Shown one piece after another: positions 13,805 through 27,584 of a DNA stretch of 64,000 nucleotides; position 1 is the first letter of the stretch; each line of letters begins with the position of its first letter. This DNA is from Plasmodium brasilianum (lineage: Eukaryota > Apicomplexa > Aconoidasida > Haemosporida > Plasmodiidae). The DNA lies in NCBI RefSeq assembly GCF_023973825.1, contig NW_027122934.1, positions 1-64,000 of the forward strand, in the 5' to 3' direction. The notes under the pieces are model-generated. The model made no database searches, was not told the DNA's origin, and worked only from the letters and a program-made list of their open reading frames with translations. The position numbers were made by a program, and so were the translations under genes.

Positions 13805-15824
13805 AAGGTATGATTTTTAATGTGTTTCTTTGTGTAATGAAGTTTTTAATATAAAGTAATATCTATAAGATCTCTAGTACTATGTTTAATAAATACGTGA
13901 AAAACTGTTTAATCTTTATAAATACTCTAATTTATAACTATCTTGATATAGAACAATAAAATCAATGTTGTTACTTTTTTTGAGAATTTAAAAGTTTTAA
14001 AATTATTAAATATGTATTTTAATATATTTATTCAATATAATTAAATATTATGTCTTAATTTATGTGTTTTCGTATATAAATAGTATCTTATTAAAAATGT
14101 GCATTGTAAGTTAAGGTAATACGTGATAGCAAAATTCTAAAATATACTTCTAGTTCTTTGTTAATTCATACTCGAATTATAGTGAATGGTAATTTATGTT
14201 TTTTTAAATAATTGCAGTCTTATATTATTTTTTGTTAATTCAATCAAAAAATTGTGTCATTGATTTTAAATTAAAAATTCATGTATTTGTTTAATATTTA
14301 ATGAAAACAAGTTAAGATAATTTTTTGAACAGATATATGTACATTTTACATAGGAATCTAATATTTATTCGGTAAAATTTTATACGTTATGAGTAATATA
14401 TTTTTTACTAAAAGTAATAATAAATTACATTTTGTTGGTTTTTCACGTTTTAAAAGGCAAAAATATAAATATATAATTATATAACATATATGTTAAATAT
14501 TAGATGCTTGTAATTATTTACTAAATAGTGAATTATAAATATTTTCAATTAATCGAAGGGTCAAAAGAGTATAATTTATTTTTATTGTGGTAATAATTAT
14601 ATTTTGGATAATCTAATTAAATAATATATCTATTCAAAAATTTTTATACAAATAAATTATAATTTATTTTTTTCATTATATATTGATAAACTTAATTAAA
14701 ATAAATCTTATATTAATGGATTGTATATTGGAATTGTTATCTGTTTTTATACTTTTTTTTTAATAATAATAGTTCTACAAAAATGTGCTATACATTTATA
14801 TAAATAAAAATTATCATTTAATAAAAATAAATACATGTTCTCCATAATTAAACAATAATGTATATTTATTTATCTATTTTTCTTTGCTATTTTTCATTCT
14901 TGTAAATTTATTATGTGAAACATTAATAATATATTAAAGATATATAAAAATGTAAAACATTTATATTAGGAATTTGTGAATTAATAAAATTAATGACGAT
15001 AGTTTTTTAAATTAAAAAAAAAATAAAATAAAAAAATTATTTTTTATATATAATTTATAAATAATTAACATTGTTCTTATTTATTAGTTATATTTTAATA
15101 AGGTGCGCTTAAGCGTTACTATATTTCTCCTGCAATTTTAAATTAAATATGTATAATGCATAATTTCTTCATGCGGCTATTTTGTGAGTAAATTTATTAA
15201 ATGAACTCATTTATTAATTTTCACTTTTCATATATTCTAATGAAATTTATAATAAAATATACATAAATGTTATAGTAATAATGTTTATGTACACTTTATA
15301 AAGTATCGTTTACTTAATGTAGTAATTCATGCAACTTTTATTTTTGGTAAAAAATATTATTAAAAATAAGAGATGATATCATTAGTATATGCAAAAGGTT
15401 ATGGGTATGGAAAATGAAAATACCGATAATCAGGATTTTGACATAAAAATTAATCATCTATATTATTAATTTTTTGATAATATTGTGTATTACAGCAATT
15501 TGTTAAAATATTTGGTTTTATGTAAAAAATATGTATATAGATATATACAAAAAATAATTTTATTATGGCTCTATGTTTTTTTTTTCTGCATTATTAATAT
15601 TTTATCTAAGTATATATAATACATTTTAAAATTTATTTTTCTCTGTAGGTATTGTAAAGTATATTATGGTTATATATATATTATTAAGTTTTTACAAAGA
15701 AATAAAAAATAATGATAAAATGAAATTAAATAAATAACTATAGTGTGATTTATCATAAAACAGTTTTACATTATTATTAATATTTTCTCTTTAAGAATAA
15801 ATTATTTTTTGATAGATCTATATA
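13805..15824. other. Intergenic DNA between L gene and broken M gene
   Basis: Starts with the shared 3' motif (13830-13900). A less AT-rich block at about 15100-15175 resembles 29830-29915. No gene is seen. A clear copy of the upstream motif found before the intact fam genes is not recognisable here, which fits the decayed state of the next gene. Confidence 0.5.
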
Positions 15825-16694
15825 ATGTATCGAAAAATGAAGTTACATATCTTTATAAAAATTTATACTTTTATCCTTTTAACATGTACTTGTTAATTTA
15901 ATAATGATGTGGTATAACAATATAATATAAGATTATTTTGTATTATTTATATTTTTAGTGTTTCGTTTTTAATAATACTGTTATTTAACATTAAAATATT
16001 TATTTAATTAAATAACAAATATGTATTTTGTTTTTTTAGAGTACATTCATCAAGTTCATGTGTGAGAACGGAAATTTTCATGAAAAAATAGATAAAAGAA
16101 ATTGTGCACAACTAACAGAATGCAAACAGGATAAATAATCAAATGCTGTATGTTTAATCGAATGCATATAATGAGATATATAGTATGAAGGAATGGATAT
16201 ATTTAATATTGAAATAGGGAACAAAGGAAAAAAAAAACAATATGAAATTAGTTTATTAAATACGGTGTAGTACTATACAGAATTAGTGGATTATAATAAT
16301 GGAATGTTTGATAGAAAAAATTTCCATTTTGCAAAAAAGAGAATCTAAAAAACGGATTTTGATATCTTTTTGAAAGAAACAGGAGAATACTAGATATTAA
16401 TTTAAAAAAAATAAAATTTTAGATTATGATTTTGAAGTTAGTATACAGGTTATACTTCTCGTTATAGGAATAGGGTTACCTATATTACATGCACTTGAGT
16501 TGTCAATAAAAAGTAGTAAATTTAGGCCATTTAAGGGTTTCTGGAATTTTATAAGAGTAATATATAGAGGTGTATTAAGTAATGAAGAATTAGAATACTT
16601 TTTTGTACTGTCATTTGTAATACCTACTATTGTATTAGGAGCCATATTCATAATAGTGTTTCCTAAGATATTACGAAATTCTCAAAATAAATAA
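15825..16694 (+). pseudogene. Broken M-type fam gene (probably fam-m)
   Basis: Exon 1 is still recognisable at 15825-15911. It keeps the family's 29-codon length and a GTATAA donor, but codon 24 is TAA, inside the hydrophobic signal. The AG acceptor at 16038-16039 is intact and exon 2 starts as in its relatives (STFIKF...). An in-frame TAA follows after 32 codons, the export-like R-x-L-x site is scrambled (RNCAQLTEC), and several frame changes and stops follow. Later pieces keep the M signature in fragments: YYTELVDYNNGMFD near 16270-16310, a Phe-His-Phe remnant near 16323, and the last membrane segment with KILRNSQNK up to 16694. The final 64 codons form one open frame but have no start of their own. 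Its counterpart in copy 2 (43883-44763) is intact, so decay happened after the duplication, or this copy was never repaired. Confidence 0.85.
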
Positions 16695-18676
16695 ATCAAG
16701 TTGTTGAATGTATAAAATTAATAATTAGAAATATATATTTTTTTGTAAAAACGTTATTAATATGAAGAAATACATATAATATATGTAGAGATGTACCCTT
16801 AATAAATATATCTATTAGTTAAATATTATAAAAAAAAGTGTGAATAGCTGTTCTTTTTGATACACAGGAATAAAAAGCTATTTTCTTAATTTTTATGTGA
16901 AAATGAATATATTTGTGATTTGCAATTTGTATTTTAAAGTATCATATAGAAGTAAATAAATATATTTGATTTGATATATATACTTTTTCATTCATATATA
17001 TTTCTATAAAAAATATGTGTTTGTGCTTTAAAATGAATAAATAATAAATAAAATGCATTAGTGCTATTAATACATATATATATATGAAAATGTGTTTAAT
17101 TTTTGATACTTTTGTACACGTTGTGTATAAAATTAAATAATTCCATAAGAAATAAAAAATTTCAGTGATTCCTTAATTTTGTGAAAGGATAAATAATTAT
17201 ATAAAACCAAGGATATAACTAATAAATAAGAGGTTGTAATTTCGTATTAAATGAGCATTGTATGTCTGAGAACATCTAATTACGTATGATAGTTTGAGAT
17301 ATTTTCATTAAGTATGTAGAAATTTCTGTTTATAAATTATGCCAAGGTTATCATTACGTTTTCATATGTTTTAAAATTTTTCTTATTCTTTTTTTTATTC
17401 TTAAATTTTTTTTTGCTACAGCTTATTAAATATTTTATTTGTAAATTATTGAAGTTATTTATTTGTAATACGATTTTACAATGTTAACGTTAATAAGATC
17501 TATTTATAGAAATATGATTAAGAAAGCACACATCCGACATTATTTTAGGTAAATATCTTATTGAAAATATATAGAATGAGAAAACTAATGTACCAATTTT
17601 GTGTATGTACAAATTGTATATAAATATATATATATAAAGCTTTAACAAAAAGAATAAAAATAAAAATTTTGGTATTATTAATAATAAATCTATATTTATA
17701 CACTTGTGAGGATGAAATTTAATGAAAAGAAACTGATATATATGTAAAAAAAATATGATACGCATATATTTAATATAGTTTACAATTAATTTTTTTGTAC
17801 AATAATATCGTATATTTGAATGGAAAATAGTGAAAGGATGGAACATAGTTAATAAGGTTTAAAAAATATGTAAAATGAAAAATTATTATAATATAAAAGA
17901 AAAGAGAAAAAATAGCAATAACATATAGGGATATTTCCAAATGGTTAATAAATGAATTTGAAATAATATATTATTGTTTATAAAATAAATGAAGTAATTT
18001 TATACTACATTTCTTTTCCATACAATCAAAATGTATTATCTAATAATATTAAAATTTACAAGTACAAAATATTACTATTAAGTAAAAATTATTATGAAAT
18101 TAATTTTTATATTTAACTAAAACACTTTAAGTACACTGTGTTCCATTTCTCAACAAACATTATACGAATTAACGCATTATACACATGTACATAGGTTTTT
18201 TCAAGCAACAAATATATGAAGGAATATCTAAAAATTAATAAAGTTATATGCTTAAAAATTTGCATGTATATTTATTTACAACTATAAAGGAAATATATAT
18301 GTAATAAAATGATAACTCATTAAATATAATAGTTAAAGGAAACTTTCGGAAAATAACAAAATCACAGATATACAGAGTATCATCTTGCGTATATATATAA
18401 AGAATAATAAAAAAAAAGAAAAAGTTTAAGTATATATTATCTTATAAAATTTATAAAGAACTAATTACATAGAAAAACATCGAAAACATAAAATATATAT
18501 TGTAGTTCTAGAAACAAGAACAATATTAAAAGAAGTTTTTTAGTTAAAAGTTCAGTATAATTCATGTATTAATTAAGTATTGGGGGCATGTATATATGTA
18601 TGTATATATTGTTAATAATATAAGATTTAAAATATATTTAAATAAATGGACATATGTTGTAGATTTCTAAGAATTA
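16695..18676. other. Intergenic DNA, duplicated at about 44.8-47.8 kb
   Basis: No gene. It holds the 3' flanks of the plus-strand M pseudogene and of the minus-strand exported gene. The block around 17470-17530 is clearly similar to 46565-46630. An open frame at 17846-17490 (minus) is AT-driven Phe/Ile/Tyr text and is not called. Confidence 0.5.
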
Positions 18677-19523
18677 TTATATAGAATTATGCTTAGGAGT
18701 GTTTAACAAGTTCTTACGTATAATTGATATATTATCAAAACCTCCATTAAAATTATTAAATATTCTATAGAATAAATATAACACTGAAAATAATAATAAG
18801 ACTAATGATATATATATACCTGAACTCGATTTAGATATAATAGACACTATCAAAATGACAGAGCTTAATATATATGGCCTAAAATCCTTAAGCATTTTTC
18901 TAGTAATAATTTCTTTAGATTTACGAATAAATATATTTGACCTTTTATGTTCATTATGTAATTGTTCTGGTAGTTTTATTTCAAATTGTGAATCTAATCT
19001 GTTTGAATGTGGACTTGTTAATGGTGATATATTATTTTCTGTTGACTTATATTTTTTTCGTTGAATTGGTTTTTTCTTTAGTTCTTCATTAACTTCATCA
19101 AGGTAATCAATAGATGATAATGAATCATAGGTATTTTCAGAATTATCCTTAAATACTAATGAATTACTTGAATTCTCAAAATTATCTTTAAAATATTTTT
19201 TTAAATTAAAGACGGCCTCTTGAGAATCTGCATTTGATTCCCCATATAATAATCTGTTTAGTCTTATTTTTGATGTATTATTAATGTTGATTTTTTTATT
19301 GCATGTTTTGTCAAAGTTAGTCCGCTGTAAATTAAGGTAAATATATAACATATAAAATAATACATGTACTTTCGTATTATTAAAATATTCAATTTAAAAT
19401 AAAAATGTAAGATTAAAAAAAACGTATAGAAATTATTGAATATAATAATTATCTTACTTCATAGGAATAATTGAATATCCATATTAAAAGGGTAAAAAAG
19501 AAGAATTTATTTTTTTGTTTCAT
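18677..19523 (-). CDS. Two-exon exported membrane protein, unknown function (237 aa)
   Basis: Exon 1 (19523-19458, 22 codons) is a hydrophobic signal, MKQKNKFFFFTLLIWIFN..., followed by a GTAAGA donor. Exon 2 (19324-18677) starts at a TTTACAG acceptor and keeps phase. The site RLNRLLYGE near residues 38-46 looks like an export motif (R-x-L with an acidic residue close by), though spacing is not canonical. The middle (about 55-150) is charged, Ser/Asn/Lys-rich and probably disordered. One strong membrane region at about 175-208 may be two closely spaced helices (YILSSVILIVSII and IYISLVLLLFSVLYLFY), with a short basic tail. I do not recognise a named family; 'Plasmodium exported protein, unknown function' is the safe label. 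It is divergent to the M gene at 24139, with 4.6 kb between. Its duplicate at 47818-48641 is dead, so this is the only working copy here. Confidence 0.85.
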
Positions 19524-21300
19524 CGTGTTGAATGTATTTAGAGTATTAAAACTTATGTAATGATAGAATTTTCAGGAATATATGTTTTTTTGATAATATT
19601 CAATATAACAGTTATAATTTTTCTTTATGGTTTTTTGTTACTTTAAAATATGAAAATTTATGGCTTTCTTAAATTAATATTTATTAAAAAATATGTTTAA
19701 ATTTAAAAAAGGAAAAAATGCATTAAATAGAAATATTATAGTAATCTTTCTATAAGATAATATTATTAAGTAATATAGATAAAATAGATTTAAAAAAAAA
19801 CATTAAAAAATATATAAACAATTATTACATGATAATTGCAACTAAGCATATGTAAATAATTTATTTTGAAAATTTTGTTTATATTTATATATTCTCTACG
19901 TTAAATATAAATCTGCTTTCGTAGATTAGCTATGAAAATGAATAAAAAAAAAATAAATAAAGATGGAATGTAGTATACATATTATTCTTTAAAAAAATAT
20001 AATTTTATGTTGATTAAAATAATGAAAAAGAATTAGGATTCTACCAGAGCATTTTATATGAAATTTTTTTTAAAATAATTGATATATGAGTAATAATTGT
20101 AACAACGAAATATATTATGATAATAATGATTTAATAAAATTTAATTTGAAATAAATATTACACAATATTAACAACTTATATATTTTAATTAAAAATGCTT
20201 AATAGAATGTTGACAATAAAAAATATTATATCTCAATGAGTTAATTTAATTAAAATATTATATTATTTAAATTAAAGTTTTATTTTTTTTAACAATATAA
20301 AACATAATTTAATTAAATTTATGGTATATTAATGACCTTTAATATTACTGAATATACAAGAATATTAAATATATGAAATAATATTAAAAATAAAAATTTG
20401 AAATAGAAATTTTTTTTAAATTCTTATGATTAAAATAAGAAAATGTAATTAAAAAAAAAAAATAATAATTAATTAAAAGTAATAAATTTATATATGTTAT
20501 GAATATAATGAAGAATTATATATATATAATTAACTGACATTTAAATGATGTTTTAATGTCGGGTTATTATCTATTTTTCATTATACAATAAGAAAATAAT
20601 TATAACATACAAAAGCGTTTCACATAAATATATTTTAGAACAATTATATGAACAGTATATATTAAACAAAATGAACTATTCTTAATATTAATAAAGAAAT
20701 TATTAGCTAACATTATTTACATCTCTCTTACAATATTAATTTAAAATGTTATTAAATTATTTTAGACGATTATTCATATAATATGAATCAACTATATTAC
20801 TCTAAACAATATAAATATATTTCTTACGTATATATTAATTCTGCTATATAAAGAACCAATAATGTATAATTATAATCCTATTTTTAATATTAATTAGATT
20901 TATAATAATAAAATATTGGGACATTTATTTATTTTGTTTATACTTACATATAAGTATATAAGAAATATTGGATAAAAAAAGTATATTCTTTATACATTTA
21001 GATGATTAATCATGTATAATAATTAAAACGGCACTTTTAAAATATTTTTCTTATATTATAATATTATTTATATTTGTTATAAATATAATAAATTCATAAA
21101 TATTACAATGTACTTTTTTTGTGTAAAAAAACATGGGATAAAATGTGAAGACGTGTATCTAAAATTTTCATGGGGATATCATTTATATTTAAAAATCAAA
21201 TACAAATAACTTCATAATATTTTAGTTTGAAATTTTATGATTTTTTGCGTACTTTCTCATAAATAGTCAGTTTATTTGTGTATGAATAAAGAATTTCTAT
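19524..21300. other. Upstream region of exported gene, duplicated at about 48.6-50.1 kb
   Basis: No gene. The block around 21105-21190 closely resembles 49940-50035. The stretch is the 5' side of the divergent arrangement with the M gene at 24139. Confidence 0.5.
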
Positions 21301-21660
21301 TTTTTTATAGCAAAAATATTTATAAATTACAGATTTGGAATTTCTATATGTTTTTGGTTGTTGTAGTTGAGAAAAAATATAGCCTTATTATTAGGATAAA
21401 AAATTTTTGGATAATATATGGTGTAGAGAATATAGCATAGTAATATTTTTTCAAATTGCTAAAGGAATGGTGCAGCATATATTAGTACCCTCTTATCAAG
21501 TAATAATATATAACTTACTTTTATATTGTCTGTTTTAATTATAACGGAATTTTATAAGATCCTATGAAATAATAAAAAATATAAAAAAAGTATGTTAGTG
21601 TATCTATAAAATGAACAATGTGTAATGAATATCTTTTTATAAAGAAGTGTATAATATGAA
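21301..21660 (+). pseudogene. C-terminal fossil of an M-type fam gene (copy 1)
   Basis: At 21551-21600 the plus strand reads YKIL, a stop, then NNKKYKKSM, matching the conserved M-type end (KILRNNEKYKKIKYMTE) in intact genes. A degenerate hydrophobic stretch just before it (TFILSVLIITEF) fits the last membrane segment. The DNA at 21630-21690 matches the shared 3' motif of the family. Nothing upstream is recognisable as exon 1 or the M signature. The same fossil is at 50388-50436, so it predates the duplication. Confidence 0.6.
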
Positions 21661-23710
21661 ATAATATCTATAACATTTTTAGTGTTCTACTTGCTAAAAA
21701 TACACATAATCCCTAAAATATTGTAAATGTACATGAGTATATCAGGTTACTTTTAGAAACAATAATAAAAATTTGTGTTCATTTTTTGGTGACTTTGAAA
21801 GTTTTAACATTTTAGACTTTGTATTTTAGTGTTTTATTTAGTATTAATTAAAAACATTTAGTATTACATATATATGTATTTTTACACATAAGTAGGTGTG
21901 TATGAATAATATATATTTGGGCTATAAAATGAATAAATGATAGAATAGTTCGCATAATTTTATAGAACTCAAATAACTTACATTTTAACTAATAACTTTT
22001 ATTTTCTATTTTGTATCATATGTTATTCTGAAAAGATTGTTTGTTAAGATAATAAAAAAAAAAAATGTATTATTAGTTTTGAATTAATAATGAATGTGTC
22101 TTTTTTTATTTTTAATATAAATACCCTAACATATTATGTTGCTTTGATACATACATATATATATATATATATATTTTTGATTTAAAGTGAACTTAATATT
22201 TATTGTACAAAATAAATTTTATCAGTAATGAGTTACAAAAAATATATATATTGTATAAATCCGTTTGGAAATTATTTAACGTTTTTTTTCATTGATATGA
22301 ATAAGAAAGTTTATATATATAATAAATTCATACGTTTATAAAATTTGAGTTATAATTGTTTAATAACTTAAGAATTTTAAATAATAAAAATAAAATGACG
22401 GAATGAAATTTTTTAATATTTTATTATTTGAATAATTATGGACTTAAAATTTTGTATAGTTACTAAAATATATAATATGTTAAAAATTTATAAATAAATA
22501 TTCCATAAATAGCCTCTGAGCTCTGTGTTATTATAGTGTTAAATTAATGAATTAAACTTAATATAATATAAATAAATAATATATAGAAATAATATTTTGT
22601 TTTTTTTTATAATTGTTATTATCTAGAAATTTGTAATATATATGTAAAAAGTAAAATAATCATTAGGAATAATGAAAATAATAATATTATTTCTGCAATA
22701 TTATAGTATTATTTATTTATTTATTCTCTATGTATTATTGTTTGCTATAAATATGTAGAGAATAATTTTAATATTATAAAAGTAACGCAAAAGTTCATAT
22801 AGTTTATACTAATCGTTAATAGTTCCTTTATATTTATCTACTTGTATTTTAAATAAAAAAAGAAAGAAAATTTCTTTTTAATATATAATTTATAAATTTG
22901 CCTCCGGATTTAGAGTTACGATTCGAGATATTGCTTAGGAATAGTCAATAATAGTTAGTAAATTTTTTAATTTTAGTCGAAATTGTATGTATCTTTTTAT
23001 TAATATGATATATAACTAAATTTGTCCAATATTAACGTGGACACCTACATTAATTGTTTTATTATATCACCTAAATAATTGTTAATTTAATTATATTTTT
23101 TAAAAATTACTTAAATATATATATAAAGGTATATTACTAAATAAAATGTGCCAATTTTATTCTATATAAAATTATAAAAATACATTATACAATGAAGATT
23201 ATTTGTATTTTAAAACTTCTATAGAATAACTACTATATATATTATTTATATTTAATTATTATTACATTTTTTTTAAAAATATGTATTTATTTAAAAATAA
23301 AATAAAATGAAATCAATAAATGTAAAAACTGTTTATTAAGAAATAGACTTATGTATTGTACTTAACTGTAAATTACAACTTTCAAAATATATATTATAAG
23401 AATAAGGCATTATTCTGCATTCATTTATAAAATAAATATTTATAATTGGATTACAAAACATTTTATATGTGAAATTTTTTTAAATATATAATATACCGTG
23501 GATGATTGCACATTGTATAAAAAATATAAAAGAACTTGTAAAAAAATATTGTTTTCTATATTTATCATAACTATTATTATAATGATATGTAATTAACATA
23601 ATATAAATATAATAATTATTTTTAAAAAAATATATTTTAAAAACTATAATTACGATTATGAAAACTTCATTGAAATTAGTTATTATTACCTTTATATATA
23701 GAGCAATATA
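21661..23710. other. Upstream DNA of M gene at 24139
   Basis: No gene. The block at about 22895-23045 (rich in GGATTTAGAGTTACGATTCG-like text) recurs in altered form about 1.2 kb before three other fam genes (26345, 51700 and 59110). A TA microsatellite is at about 22150-22172. Confidence 0.5.
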
Positions 23711-23780
23711 TTATCTATATTATGTACGATCTAAACGGTGAATTCCACATTCTACATAAATTCTATATTTAGAAATCATA
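23711..23780 (+). promoter_or_regulatory. Shared upstream motif of fam genes (M type)
   Basis: Text of the form ACGATCTAAACGGTGAATTC then ATTCTACATAAATTCTATAT, 360-430 bp before the ATG at 24139. The closest match is 52520-52590, before the paralogous M gene. Regulatory role inferred from position and conservation. Confidence 0.45.
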
Positions 23781-24138
23781 TATTTTTTATCTTAAAAATG
23801 TTAAAAAAAGCTATAATATATTTAGTGTAAAGTATTAGAATGTATATGTTTAATATATATGAATGAATTAAATTTATTTAATTTTAATAATGATTAGTTT
23901 TTTCTTAAAAGAAGATTAAGATAAAAATTATATAATGCCTTTATAATGTTATTTTTCTTTGCTAATGTTGTGAAATAATATACAGTTAGATATAATACAT
24001 AATTTTCTTATGTAAAAATAAAAAAACTTAAACAATAACATTTAAAATAAATATAACTTTCTTTATCATTAGAAGCATATTATATTATTACTAACTTTTA
24101 TCTTATATAATATATCAGATTATTAAAAATAATATATT

Positions 24139-25066
24139 ATGGAACAAAGAACTAAGTTAGTTTTTTTTATTAAATTTTCTAAGTTTATGCTTTTAGCATC
24201 GATATGTTATTTATACATTAATATGGTATTATAAAACTATTAAAATATATTTGGCTTATTGATAATTTCCTTGTTTTAATTGCAATCATATTTTTTTTTT
24301 TTAATTATATCTTTTGTTTTATTAAAAATATAATATTGGCATTTCCTTTTTTTTCTAGAATCCCTTTAATAAATCTTCGGATGATACCTTAATAATTGAT
24401 AGAAAATTAGAAATAAGAAATTACCGATTATTAGCAAAATATCAGCAAAAAAAGGGTTTAAATATTATAGAGTTCAATGAAGATATAGGAAAAAAAGTAC
24501 AGTGCGATAAAGAAGCTACATATAATAATAAAAACATGTTAAGAGAAAAAAAGAAGAGATCTAATAAATATCCATTAAATAAGACGCAATACTATACTGA
24601 ATTTACCGATTATAATAATGGAATTTTTGATGGAAAGTATTTTCATTTTGAAAAAAAATGGATCAGAAAAGAAGATTATGATAATTTTCTTAAAAAAAAA
24701 AGGATAATTCATGATACATTATTAAAAAAAATAAAATTTAGAAGCTACGGATTTGGCGTTGTTATATTTATTTTTTTTTTGTTGTTGGGAATAGGATTAC
24801 CCATATTACGGGGGATAGAGTTAGGCAAGGACGCCCCCTTTGAAACATTTAGTTATATATGGAAACCTATATATAACACATTCAGTTCTATTGTATCTGA
24901 AACGTCAGATAAAGCAGAAACAGGAGCAGTACCTGGAGTACAATACTTTTATCTAGTATTATTTAGTGTGCTTATGATTATATTAGCTGTCTTAGTTATA
25001 GTATTTATTACTAAGATCTTAAGAAATAATGAAAAATATAAAAAAATTAAGTATATGACTGAATGA
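24139..25066 (+). CDS. fam-l/fam-m family exported protein, M type (264 aa, probably fam-m)
   Basis: Exon 1 (24139-24225, 29 codons) starts MEQRTKLVFFIKF. Exon 2 (24359-25066) follows a GTATTA...TTTCTAG intron in phase. An export-like site RLLAK is at residues 52-56. The M signature, QYYTEF...NNGIFDGKYFHFEKKW, spans about 105-130. Membrane segments lie at about 159-180 (VVIFIFFLLLGIGLPIL) and 225-248. The loop between them is short, acidic and unlike that of other copies, and the tail ends KYKKIKYMTE. Predicted to be exported to the infected red cell; function unknown. It forms an M-L pair with the gene at 27585, both on the plus strand. The shared 3' motif is at about 25085-25155. It corresponds to the gene at 52954 in the second cluster copy. 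Confidence 0.92.
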
Positions 25067-27136
25067 AAAGAATTATATTTAGTGTGTATTTTTATGTAAG
25101 CACATTATTAATATGATGTAACATCTGTGTTAATTTTAGTGATATATTCTTAATAAACATAATTTTGATTTTTATAAAATAATAAATACACGTATATATA
25201 CCTGGAACTCTTTATGAACTATAGTGAAATTTTTGTTCTTCACATTGTTGTGAATTAGAATATTCTAATGTATTATTTAATTTTCATTAAATGAATTTGA
25301 AATAATTTATATTAATGTATATTAATATGCATATTCATGAAAAATATGTGATTGTGTATTAAAAGGAATAAATAATATCATCATATATATATATTTATTA
25401 AATACTTGTGATCATTTATATTTTATCCAATAAGTGATACTTTCTATCTATTATTTTGTTCTTGTCTGAAAATATTAATTTTTCTTCTTATTAAGAAAAT
25501 ATATTATTATTTTTAAGTTAGAAATAAATGCGAATTATATTGTATTTAATAAAAGAAATTGGATATATTTATTTACATTGATATGCACTTATATACATTT
25601 TTAATTTTGAAAAAAGCTTAGTATTTATTTCATATTATACGTTTTACGTAAAACATTTTATTAAATTTACTAAATGCACAAACTTAAATAATAGGACTTA
25701 ATTTTTGTTTTTGCAAAGTATACATTTGAAATTATAAATACATAATACATAATGATATTTACTGAATATTGATTATTTATAATTGTTTAATATCTTTTGT
25801 ATTATAAATCATTACAATTAAATTAAAAGATAAAACAATAAATTATTACATTTTTGTGCTTAATTATGGTGTTAATTCAATTTTGATTAATTAGTTAAAA
25901 ATATTTATATTGAAAATTAATGAATAAATATATTATATGTTCTTTTAAATTTTTATGATTTAGATGAATTAAATTAATGAATTATTTTTAAGAATATATT
26001 AATAGTTAATATATACAAATATATATATTTTTTTTCTCATAATTGCTTATTTCTAAAAATACGTTAAGCCTATGTAAAAATGTAAATTATGATTATGGAT
26101 AATAAAAGTATATATATGTATTCTGTAAAAGTCTATTATGAGTAGATACTGATTTCTATATTTTTCCTATTGTTTATGCTTATATTTAAATATATTTAGT
26201 AATGTTTTATTATTATTCGAAGTTTGTATAAAAATACATATATTTCATATTGAATATTACTAATTCTTTTATATATATAAAAATAACATTTTAAAGAAAG
26301 AAACAGTATATAGAACAAATTAATACTTATTTAAAATATAATTTATAATATAGATTTATATTATAGATATTGAGTTTAGACTACTGCTAAGAAATAGTAA
26401 AAATTTTATTAGTATATTTTCCTATTTAGTAGTAATAGTATGTATTGTAATATTTGTTTTATGTATCATTAAGTTTTCTTAATAAACAAAAAAATATTCA
26501 TATTTATTATGTTCTTATAAATGTTACAAAATTTTTTAGTTAATTGTATTTTATAAATATTACTTCAATATCTATGATAAAAATGAATTGTTAAGAAAAA
26601 ATCGTATATATTTATATTATTTACAGAATTAAATTAATGCATAATTATAGGAAATTTAGTATTATGTTAAAATCGTTAATACAAGAATTGAATTATATTT
26701 TTTCATTATGCTTTTTCTAAATATGTGTATATAATTAAAAAAAAAAAGTAAAATAACTATGAAATATTTTATGGACAAATAATGGTATGGGATTAATTAA
26801 AAATTCTAATTAATTTATCTTTAAAATATATATTTTACATAAATTTTATAGTATATTATAAAAATGATTTTTTTAAATATATCATGTGCCATAAAATAAT
26901 GCATATGTTTACATAGTTATTAATGCAACAGATGTAATTAATATAAAGAAAAAGGTTGCACGCAAATGATTCTTTTTATTTATTATTACCGTTATTTATT
27001 ACCATTATAGTTAATATTATTTAAGAACATTAATATGTCTTTACAAAGCATATTTTCGATAAATAAGAATTATAAATAAAAGTAAGTATTTAAAATTAAT
27101 TGTTATTATCTTAAAATATGGAAACATATGTTACAT
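25067..27136. other. Intergenic DNA between M and L genes, copy 1
   Basis: About 2 kb without a gene: the 3' motif of the M gene, then DNA that resembles the two ends of the longer M-L interval in copy 2 (for example 25960-25990 against 58755-58785). The block at 26345-26490 is a copy of the repeat seen about 1.2 kb upstream of other fam genes. Confidence 0.5.
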
Positions 27137-27220
27137 TTATTCTATATTTTCTATAGGACATATATTCTATATATTCTATATTCTACGTAAACAGAATCTT
27201 TAGAAATATTAAGAAATCTT
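27137..27220 (+). promoter_or_regulatory. Shared upstream motif of fam genes (L type)
   Basis: Repeated TTCTATAT units (ATATTCTATATATTCTATAT) followed by TAGAAATATTAAG, 365-450 bp before the ATG at 27585. Same layout as at 12404, 39230, 43445 and 59950. Confidence 0.45.
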
Positions 27221-27584
27221 ATATTTTCTTCTTTTTTTGTTTTTAAAGTAAATTAATAAAAAATTATTTAATATTTCTACTACGTTAAATTATTAAAATA
27301 TACTTTTTGTATATTTATGAAACAATTCATATTATCTTATTTTATTGAAAGTTCGTTTTTTAAAAATAAAATTAAAAAAAACTTCTATAATATATTCTTA
27401 TAATTATTTTTCGTTTGTTCTCGTTTCAAAAGCGTCATCGTGATGTACAATTCATTACGTTTTTATGAAGCACTAATAAAAAATAATTTCTTTAATTATA
27501 TAGAGAATACTATATAATTAGTTTATATAACATTACTGTTAATTTTTTTTGTACTGAATATATTAAAGTATTGAGATCTAAATT

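Noticed and set aside
17490..17846. Minus-strand open frame of 118 codons
   Set aside because: Phe/Ile/Tyr-rich random-like text; the duplicated counterpart near 46.6-46.9 kb does not keep it open.
18855..19064. Plus-strand open frame inside the exported gene
   Set aside because: Antisense to a two-exon gene with signal exon, splice sites and a detectable duplicate.
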